From a virus, in the IMG/VR virus record IMGVR_UViG_3300046001_003586, positions 1 to 27,669 of that record: 27,669 nt of DNA; one strand, 5' to 3'. Position numbers and translations under genes: made by a program. Below, in pieces: positions 23,155 through 27,669 of this stretch. Each line of letters begins with the position of its first letter. Positions within the stretch are counted from its first letter, which is position 1. The notes beneath the pieces were generated by a model. It had not been told where the DNA came from and did no database searches. It saw nothing but the letters and a program-made list of their open reading frames with translations.

Positions 23155-23474
23155 TGCCTGGCTTCCTGTCGGCGCTCAGCAACCCGGCGCTCGCGGCCTA
23201 CGATCAGCGAGCCGACACGGTGGAAGATGTAGCCGGCGATGAAGACCGAGTGGCCCACCACCAGGGCGCTACCGTCGCTGTTGTTGACCATCTTCCAGGG
23301 CTCGGCGTACCAGAGCTGGATGTGCCCCAGCATCAGCAGCAGGGTCGAGACCATCAGGAAGGCTATCTCGGCGTGGTCGTCTTGGCGGAACCGGCCACCC
23401 AGGGTCAGGAATACGGCGCAGCGGCCAATGACCAGGGCATATGCCACAAGGGCGATTAGCGACACGATGAACAT
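23151..23474 (-). CDS. Three-TM holin-like membrane protein
   Basis: A 107-residue membrane protein with hydrophobic segments near 1-25, 37-56 and 71-91 and a basic C-terminus (REREV-like run after GSLIVGRE). Size, topology and place in a short membrane-protein cluster fit a holin or antiholin. ATG and stop overlap both neighbours (TGATG and GTGA), so it is coupled to them. The family is not firmly recognised. Confidence 0.7.
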   Translation of the reverse strand: MFIVSLIALVAYALVIGRCAVFLTLGGRFRQDDHAEIAFLMVSTLLLMLGHIQLWYAEPWKMVNNSDGSALVVGHSVFIAGYIFHRVGSLIVGRERRVAERRQEARQ

Positions 23475-23764
23475 CAGGGGCCTCCGGGGCTGAAGCGCTC
23501 CACAGCAGACTTGACCTTGACCTCCAGCACCCCGAGCACCGGGTAAGCGAAGAAGCCCAGCAGCATGATGATGCCGGCCCGGTACTGGTTGGAGACATCG
23601 ATGAACTCGCCAGCCACCTTGCCCACGAAGAACGCCACCACCAGCTTGCCGACGAAGGTTCGCCAGTCGAAGCGCATAGATGTGGCGCCGGGGTAGAACA
23701 GGCTGGCAAGCCCACCCAGCATCCCGAGGAAGCCGACCAGTGCCCAGTCCAGGAGCTTTTCCAC
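23474..23764 (-). CDS. Holin candidate, first gene after the late terminator
   Basis: A 96-residue membrane protein with two or three hydrophobic segments (LDWALVGFLGMLGGLASLFY; FVGKLVVAFFVGKVAGEF; RAGIIMLLGFFAYPVLGVLE) and a charged C-terminus. It starts at the GTG at 23764, preceded by AGAGG at 9 nt; the frame stays open upstream but that part crosses the terminator and promoter, so it is not taken. It resembles LydA-type holins in pattern, which I recall but cannot confirm. As the first gene after the late promoter and terminator it sits where lambda S does. Confidence 0.72.
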   Translation of the reverse strand: MEKLLDWALVGFLGMLGGLASLFYPGATSMRFDWRTFVGKLVVAFFVGKVAGEFIDVSNQYRAGIIMLLGFFAYPVLGVLEVKVKSAVERFSPGGP

Positions 23765-23786
23765 TGGCTTGGTCCTCTCGGAAATG

Positions 23787-23812
23787 AAAAAGCCCAGCAC
23801 GGTGGCTGGGCT
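23787..23812 (-). terminator. Intrinsic terminator before the lysis genes (tR'-like)
   Basis: Minus-strand 8-bp stem AGCCCAGC with GCTGGGCT (6-nt loop, 23812-23791), followed by five T residues (23791-23787). It begins about 40 nt after the predicted start of the late promoter and precedes the holin candidate, matching tR' of lambda in layout. Confidence 0.85.
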
Positions 23813-23860
23813 TGTGTGCCGCTGCATCTTCATCATTCGCAGGATCGGCAAGATAGGGAA

Positions 23861-23889
23861 ATCATCGGCCAAACGGCCAATCCTGTCAA
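23861..23889 (-). promoter_or_regulatory. Strong sigma70-type promoter, candidate late promoter (pR'-like)
   Basis: On the minus strand a perfect -35 TTGACA (23889-23884), a 17-nt spacer and -10 GATGAT (23866-23861). Start of transcription is expected near 23854. The spacer holds a direct repeat of TTGGCCG (23880-23874 and 23872-23866), a possible Q binding element. The -35 includes the stop codon of the Q-like gene. Confidence 0.75.
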
Positions 23890-24440
23890 GCAACTTCTCT
23901 TTCGAACAATTCCTGACCTTCTAGCAGGTGAATTGCAGCAGCAATCGCCAAATCCAGGGCCTCGTTTAGCATCTCGTGGATGTAGCCTCGCCAGCGCCGC
24001 ATGGTGCGCTCAGAGGTGCCCTGGTTGTTGTCCCAGCGGGCCATGTCGTAGATGTTCTCGCGCAGCACGATGGTGGAGCGTTTGCCCTCAACGCCGGCGC
24101 GCTGGGGCATGGCCCAGGCCAGGACGGCGTAGGACTTGAAGTGGTCGTGGGCCGGGGTGGCGATGATCCTGGCCAGCCTCTTGATCGCCGGGGCACGGTC
24201 GGCCGGCTCGATGGTGTAGCGGGCGATCAGGGCGTCCCAGTGGCGCTCCTTCAGGTGCTTGCGTAGGAACGCTCGGTATTCGCAGTCCAGCTCGAAGCGC
24301 TCCTGGCGCGACAGGCCACCGAAGCCCCCTCTCCCATCCTGGTCAGCGTCCAACCAGGCGGCGGATGCGGTCTTGCCCTCGCTGCCGGCGAGGAGGATGC
24401 GGACCAGGGTTGATACCTTGCTACTGCTGAAACTCTGCAT
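23886..24440 (-). CDS. Candidate late antiterminator (Q-like by position)
   Basis: A 184-residue soluble protein, the last gene before the late promoter and lysis genes, the place of Q in lambdoid phages. The sequence has a helical core (RQERFELDCEYRAFLRKHL, then HWDALIARYTIEP), and a possible helix-turn-helix near the C-terminus (TSERTMRRWRGYIHEML, residues 142-158) followed by a long alanine-rich helix. I do not recognise a defined Q family by sequence, so the call rests on position, DNA-binding-like features and the promoter-terminator pair that follows. Confidence 0.6.
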   Translation of the reverse strand: MQSFSSSKVSTLVRILLAGSEGKTASAAWLDADQDGRGGFGGLSRQERFELDCEYRAFLRKHLKERHWDALIARYTIEPADRAPAIKRLARIIATPAHDHFKSYAVLAWAMPQRAGVEGKRSTIVLRENIYDMARWDNNQGTSERTMRRWRGYIHEMLNEALDLAIAAAIHLLEGQELFEREVA

Positions 24441-24442
24441 GG

Positions 24443-24742
24443 TCAGTCTCCGGTGTAGTGCGAGCCGTGCGGGCCGCGGCGGTTGCTTGATTCGTAGGGC
24501 TGCATCCGCTGCAGGGTGGCCAGCTGCTGTTCCAGGTGCAGAAGGCGGTGACTCAGGGTGAAAACCAGATCCTCGGCGGGCATCGCCTGGCCGGTGGCGT
24601 GGTCAACCCAGCCAGTGCCGGCGCAGGTGTCGCACGCCATCTCGTAGAAGAGGCCCCGGGTGACGCCGCGCCCGTGACATGTCACGCAGCGCGAAATCGG
24701 CTTCACCTTCCGGGTGAGGTCAGGCCCGTGCTGCTTGCGCAT
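24443..24742 (-). CDS. Zinc-finger protein with DnaJ-like CxxCxGxG motifs
   Basis: A 99-residue protein with two CxxCxGxG units, CVTCHGRG (from Cys19) and CDTCAGTG (from Cys37), enough for one zinc site, then a helix (LSHRLLHLEQQLATLQRM) that could dimerise. It starts inside the 3' end of the preceding gene (23-nt overlap) and ends 2 nt before the Q-like gene. A nucleic-acid or protein-binding regulator is plausible; function is unknown. Confidence 0.75.
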   Translation of the reverse strand: MRKQHGPDLTRKVKPISRCVTCHGRGVTRGLFYEMACDTCAGTGWVDHATGQAMPAEDLVFTLSHRLLHLEQQLATLQRMQPYESSNRRGPHGSHYTGD

Positions 24743-25151
24743 TGGCCCTCCGGTCGATCTCCTTCTGGATGTCTTCCATCTCGCCCAGGGCGCGTGACAT
24801 GTCACGTTGTGCCTTTTGCTCGCCTGCCTTGTTGACGCTGGAGCGTTCCTTCCAGACGCGGCCACCAAGGCGAGATCCAGGGCGCAGGGCCGACTGGTAA
24901 CCACGGCAGGCGTGCGCGGTGCTGGCGGCGTTCGTATAGAGGGACCGGAGCACCATCCGCCGGCGGCGTAGATCCTCCTCGCTGGCAGTGGCCAGGCGCT
25001 GGGCAGCTAGGGCGTTCATCTCGGCGATCACAGCATCGGCGTTGTCAGGCGCTGCCAGGCGGGCTTCGTCGTGGTGGCTGAAGAAGACGACCAGCGAGTG
25101 GCCGAGGATCTGCCGGGCCAGGCCGGCCAGGTCTTGTGCTGGGTGGTTCAT
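24720..25151 (-). CDS. Helical nin-region protein, function unknown
   Basis: A 143-residue soluble protein (NHPAQDLAGLARQILGHSLV at the start), mostly helical, with a basic arginine cluster (EEDLRRRRMVLRSLY) and a coiled C-terminus (LGEMEDIQKEIDRRANAQ). Its ATG overlaps the VRR-NUC stop (ATGA). No family is recognised. A DNA-binding or regulatory role is possible. Confidence 0.72.
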   Translation of the reverse strand: MNHPAQDLAGLARQILGHSLVVFFSHHDEARLAAPDNADAVIAEMNALAAQRLATASEEDLRRRRMVLRSLYTNAASTAHACRGYQSALRPGSRLGGRVWKERSSVNKAGEQKAQRDMSRALGEMEDIQKEIDRRANAQAARA

Positions 25152-25585
25152 GGGCGGGCCTCGGTGGCAGGCAGGCGGAGATAGGCGGTCAGCTGCAAGC
25201 GGGCGTCGTGCACACCCCGGCAGACGATCGCCAGGTAGCCCTGGTCGTTGAGGCGCTGCAGGGCGGCGATCTGGCTGGCTGATACCGCGGCGTCATGCGG
25301 CGGCGTGGCCTTGAACTCGATCCGCATGCCGAAGTAACCGCCCCGGGCGATGTCGACGTTGATGTCTGGCATCCCGGCGCGCACACCCTGCCCTTTCAGC
25401 TTGCCGGCCGTGGCCTTGTGGCGGTGGCCACCGTTGGGCACGTGGTAGATCGACTTCGCCTCCTTGGGAAAGGCCAGGTCCAGCCAGGTAAACAGCTGGG
25501 CCTGCTCGATGCCTTCCCAGTCGGTGGGCTTCTTGCGGGTGCGGGTCTCGCGCGGGGCTGCCCAGGCCTTGAGGGCTGCGGTTAT
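25148..25585 (-). CDS. VRR-NUC nuclease with a probable ATA start
   Basis: A 145-codon VRR-NUC domain protein (PD-(D/E)XK fold), probably a structure-specific nuclease acting on recombination or replication intermediates. The catalytic pattern is GMPD (Asp74), IEFK (Glu90, Lys92) and SASQ (Gln106), preceded by the conserved EGIEQAQLFTWL and IYHVPNGG parts. No ATG, GTG or TTG exists in frame between a TAA at 25618 and the GTG at 25441, which lies inside the conserved domain. The best start is ATA at 25585: GGGAG lies 9 nt upstream and the codon overlaps the preceding stop as ATAA, parallel to the ATGA overlaps around it. Alternatives are a mutated ATG or the shorter 97-residue product. Confidence 0.8.
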   Translation of the reverse strand: MTAALKAWAAPRETRTRKKPTDWEGIEQAQLFTWLDLAFPKEAKSIYHVPNGGHRHKATAGKLKGQGVRAGMPDINVDIARGGYFGMRIEFKATPPHDAAVSASQIAALQRLNDQGYLAIVCRGVHDARLQLTAYLRLPATEARP

Positions 25586-25785
25586 TGGTATGCGCTCCCA
25601 GGCTGTCCAGGCTCGTTACTTCCCGTGCACGCCAGTTCATGGTCAGCGGCGTGAGGGCAGCGCTTGTTCCCGCATATCGGGCACAGGATCATCTTCATGC
25701 TGGACAGCGGGATGAAGCCGAACGGGGGACCTTCGCGGCCAAGGCGATGTTCTTCGATGCAACGATGGCACTCACACCAGTTCAT
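25582..25785 (-). CDS. Small cysteine-rich zinc-binding protein
   Basis: A 67-residue protein with clustered cysteines (MNWCECHRC; CPICGNKRCPHA) suggesting one or two zinc ribbons. Its ATG overlaps the stop of the Ref-like gene (ATGA) and its TAA overlaps the ATA start proposed for the VRR-NUC gene. It may be an accessory to the neighbouring nucleases, but no family is recognised. Confidence 0.7.
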   Translation of the reverse strand: MNWCECHRCIEEHRLGREGPPFGFIPLSSMKMILCPICGNKRCPHAADHELACTGSNEPGQPGSAYQ

Positions 25786-26093
25786 GCGGCACCTACTTCG
25801 GCCAACAGGCCGTGGCAACGCTGCAGCAACTCGTCCTGGCTGCCATAGCGATCCTCGAAGCGGCGCTTCCAGGGGTGGACGGCGATCAGGCCGGGAATCC
25901 CGGTGCCGTCCTGGTGGTGGCCCGCGCACAGCGGCAACACGCGGAGGTGGGCACCGGGCCGGGTGCGGCCGTCGATGTGGTGGATGCTCACGAGCGGGTT
26001 CAGGCGACCATCCAGGCGGCAGGCGATGCAGCCCAGGCTGGCCAGGGCGGTGTGGAAGCGCTTCTCGGCGGCGCTGGGGTTCTTGCCCTTCAC
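25782..26093 (-). CDS. Ref-like RecA-dependent nuclease
   Basis: A 103-residue protein matching the core of the phage P1 Ref family (recombination enhancement; RecA-dependent HNH-type nuclease). Visible marks are C22-x2-C25, VSIHHIDGRTRPGAHL with His38-His39, LPLCAGHHQ, and the HPWKRRFEDRYGSQDELL tail. P1 Ref cuts DNA within RecA filaments and has an extra N-terminal basic region absent here. Start is a GTG overlapping the upstream stop (GTGA). It likely acts in phage recombination along with the VRR-NUC protein. Confidence 0.85.
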   Translation of the reverse strand: MKGKNPSAAEKRFHTALASLGCIACRLDGRLNPLVSIHHIDGRTRPGAHLRVLPLCAGHHQDGTGIPGLIAVHPWKRRFEDRYGSQDELLQRCHGLLAEVGAA

Positions 26094-26269
26094 TCTGAGG
26101 CCTCCCCTGCTGCGCGCTGGCGCTTGGCCAGACCTTCCAGCTCCTGCTCGCGGAAGTGGATGTAGGCCTCGGTGTGCTGGACCTTGGGGTCCATGCCAGA
26201 GCCGCGGTTAAAGCCCTGGTCATAGGCTAGGCGGCGCGCGTCGTCGTATTCCTCCTGGGTGAACATCAT
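26090..26269 (-). CDS. Small hypothetical nin-region protein
   Basis: A 59-residue frame (MMFTQEEYDDARRLAYDQGF, ending QRAAGEASE) whose ATG overlaps the upstream stop (ATGA) and whose stop overlaps the Ref-like GTG (GTGA). Helical and charged, with the EYDDARRLAYDQGFNRG pattern seen in small phage regulatory or accessory proteins. The two-sided overlap makes it a convincing gene; function is unknown. Confidence 0.75.
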   Translation of the reverse strand: MMFTQEEYDDARRLAYDQGFNRGSGMDPKVQHTEAYIHFREQELEGLAKRQRAAGEASE

Positions 26270-26544
26270 GCCGGCACCTCCTGGGACTTCTGGCGAACCG
26301 GTGCCGCATCACCCTGCAGGGGCATGAAAAACCGAACAGGGGCATGGCCCGAAAGGCCAGCCGGTATAGACGAATGACCGAAAAAGTAGAGATCCTCAGC
26401 AGCAACGCAGCGCTCGCCTCGCTTGTTGTGCAGGATGGTGCCCTTCGGCCAAAAGCGTTCGATCTCAACTACGCTGCCCGCCGCAACAGGCTCGACCTGA
26501 GTGGTGAGAAGCGCCAGATCACCCGGCTTGAAGTTGTGATTCAT
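26266..26544 (-). CDS. Small hypothetical nin-region protein with a beta-rich core
   Basis: A 92-residue protein starting NHNFKPGDLALLTTQVEPVA, with a short beta-barrel-like segment (AGSVVEIERFWPKGTILHNK) and YFFGHSSIP. The first 60 residues resemble small SH3-like domains found in phage accessory genes. It is coupled to both neighbours by ATGA overlaps. Function is not known. Confidence 0.7.
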   Translation of the reverse strand: MNHNFKPGDLALLTTQVEPVAAGSVVEIERFWPKGTILHNKRGERCVAAEDLYFFGHSSIPAGLSGHAPVRFFMPLQGDAAPVRQKSQEVPA

Positions 26545-26666
26545 GCTACGTCGGCCTCCGGCCAGATGATGCGAGCGCAGGCCAGCGCCTCGTCGCGGTT
26601 GATTTGGGCGCCGACCATTGCGAAGGGCGCGCGATTGGGGAGCAGGACCATCCAGCAGGCCTTCAC
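26541..26666 (-). CDS. 41-residue phage mini-protein
   Basis: A very short frame encoding VKACWMVLLPNRAPFAMVGA, then QINRDEALACARIIWPEADV and a final Ala. It starts at a GTG that overlaps the P-like gene stop (GTGA) and stops inside the next ATG (ATGA), so it fills exactly the space between two coupled genes. The compact pattern of strands and one helix looks conserved. No function is assigned. Confidence 0.7.
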   Translation of the reverse strand: MKACWMVLLPNRAPFAMVGAQINRDEALACARIIWPEADVA

Positions 26667-27325
26667 GAGCGGCGACCCAGCGCGGCGCGCATCTTGGCCA
26701 GCTCGGACTGGACGGTTTCAGGCTTGGCCGGCGTGGAAACCTCGGCGGGCAGCGCCTTCGGGATCTCGCGCAGCGGCTGGCCGGCGGCGACCATGCGGCA
26801 GGCGATCGAGTAGTTGCGCTCGAACAGCTTGCGGCCGGCGTCTTCGTTCAAGCGGAACAGGTTGCTCAACCCGGACTCCGTGGCGGCGTGGTGCACGGCC
26901 GGGTGGCTCCAGCGGGCGCCCTGCCCCACAGCTGGGTGCGAATTGCTGGCGGCTTCCTGGAAGGCCTTCTCGGTCGGCGGCAGGCCCAACTGCTCGGCGG
27001 TGGGCTGGCACCACTCCACGAACTTGCCGACGCTGGGCGCGAAGTCCTGGCCGCTGGCCCGGCAGGTCATCAGGCCGAAGCGGATCTGCTCCAGCGAGTG
27101 GATGCCGGCGGCCATCAGGCCCTTGATCCAGGAGCGCTTGGCGCGCTTCAGGGCTTCGTCGTCCGGCCAGGCCTGCTTCCAGGCGGGGAAGATGGACTTC
27201 AGCTCGTTGAACAGCGCGTTGACGACCTGGGCTGTGCCCTCGTCGATGCTGGCCGGCTGCTGCTGGACTGCCGGGCGAGGCTGGCTGAAGTCCACGTGCT
27301 TCACGATCTCGGTGGCGTTGCGCAT
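26663..27325 (-). CDS. P: Replication protein P-like (helicase loader)
   Basis: A 220-residue protein of the lambda P family, which recruits the host DnaB helicase to the phage origin. Supporting parts are VVNALFNELKSIFPAWKQAW, KRSWIKGLMAAGIHSLEQIR and FAPSVGKFVEWCQP, the core pattern of the family; lambda P is 233 residues. The ATG at 27325 overlaps the O-like stop (TGATG). A longer open frame upstream is a shadow of the O-like gene. Confidence 0.88.
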   Translation of the reverse strand: MRNATEIVKHVDFSQPRPAVQQQPASIDEGTAQVVNALFNELKSIFPAWKQAWPDDEALKRAKRSWIKGLMAAGIHSLEQIRFGLMTCRASGQDFAPSVGKFVEWCQPTAEQLGLPPTEKAFQEAASNSHPAVGQGARWSHPAVHHAATESGLSNLFRLNEDAGRKLFERNYSIACRMVAAGQPLREIPKALPAEVSTPAKPETVQSELAKMRAALGRRS

Positions 27326-27669
27326 CAGACGCTGTCCTCGTTCAGGTTGTTGGCCCAGCTGGTGTCGTCGTCGTTGGGGCCGGCCCCCGGGCCCTGGTGG
27401 TGCTTCAGGCGGTTCACCAGCCACTCGCACTTCAGGCCACGCCAGCCGGCGGTCATAGCCTCGGCCAGGCCCTGGTCGGCGCTGATACCGTGCACGGCGG
27501 CCTTGGCTAGTTCGGTCAGGATGGTTTTCCAGATCGTGGCGTTGAGCGGCTTCTTGAGTTCGCGGCGGAAGGCCAGGTAGTCCTGGGCGACGTCGGCGGA
27601 GATGACGATGCCGGCGGTGTCGGTCAGGGCCTGCATGTCGTCCAGGCCGAAACCCTTGGCGCGGCTACG
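27325..27669 (-). CDS. O-like replication initiator, 3' part only
   Basis: The frame is open to the right edge of the window, so only about 114 C-terminal residues are seen (from RSRAKGFGLDD). The segment VAQDYLAFRRELKKPLNATI, then GWRGLKCEWLVNRLK is the typical C-terminus of phage replication initiators that lie before P-like genes. An internal ATG at 27636 is not taken as the start because the frame continues upstream. The origin-binding part and the origin would lie outside the window. Confidence 0.75.
   Translation of the reverse strand, partial: RSRAKGFGLDDMQALTDTAGIVISADVAQDYLAFRRELKKPLNATIWKTILTELAKAAVHGISADQGLAEAMTAGWRGLKCEWLVNRLKHHQGPGAGPNDDDTSWANNLNEDSV

Noticed and set aside
25293-25640. 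115-codon minus-strand frame over the VRR-NUC gene
   Set aside because: Arginine- and glycine-rich shadow in a different frame; the VRR-NUC frame carries the conserved catalytic residues.

Overview
The window is a contiguous block of a temperate lambdoid phage (prophage or phage genome) read almost entirely on the minus strand. It is GC-rich, with dense ATGA, GTGA and TGATG overlaps. The protein families (HK97-type head, lambda-type tail, P27 small terminase, pyocin-knob-like tail fibre) and the base composition suggest a Pseudomonas-like gammaproteobacterial host. The host assignment is an inference; no chromosomal DNA, integrase, att site, repressor or RNA gene is visible.

In transcription order (right to left): (i) replication, with a 5'-truncated O-like initiator and a lambda P-like helicase loader (27669-26663). 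(ii) A nin-like run of small, translationally coupled genes (26666-24443), including a Ref-type RecA-dependent nuclease, a VRR-NUC nuclease that seems to start at an ATA codon, and two zinc-finger proteins. (iii) A Q-like candidate regulator (24440-23886) whose stop codon overlaps a strong promoter. That promoter is followed within about 60 nt by an intrinsic terminator, the layout of lambda pR'-tR'. (iv) A lysis region (23764-22903) with two or three small membrane proteins, then a GH5-like glycoside hydrolase (22845-21256) where an endolysin would be expected. (v) Two small ORFs, an HNH nuclease, and a 130-nt dyad-containing gap that may hold cos. (vi) Packaging and head: TerS, TerL, a two-TM mini-protein, portal, prohead protease, HK97-type capsid, connectors and tail terminator (20360-12788). 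(vii) Tail: tube protein, G/GT chaperones joined by a -1 frameshift signal, tape measure, tip genes, a J-like tip protein, and a fibre (12724-1).

Two probable morons interrupt the tail operon: a lipoprotein beside the tape-measure gene, and a plus-strand 75-codon gene that overlaps a 43-codon minus-strand gene tail to tail. The minus-strand late transcript meets several intrinsic terminator hairpins, two of them inside coding sequences. This fits an operon transcribed by antiterminated RNA polymerase.

No gene-free stretch exceeds 300 nt. The longest gaps are 7719-7849 (terminator, leader of the plus-strand gene), 11430-11537 (a GC hairpin, otherwise nothing clear), 20361-20490 (candidate cos) and 23765-23885 (late promoter and terminator).
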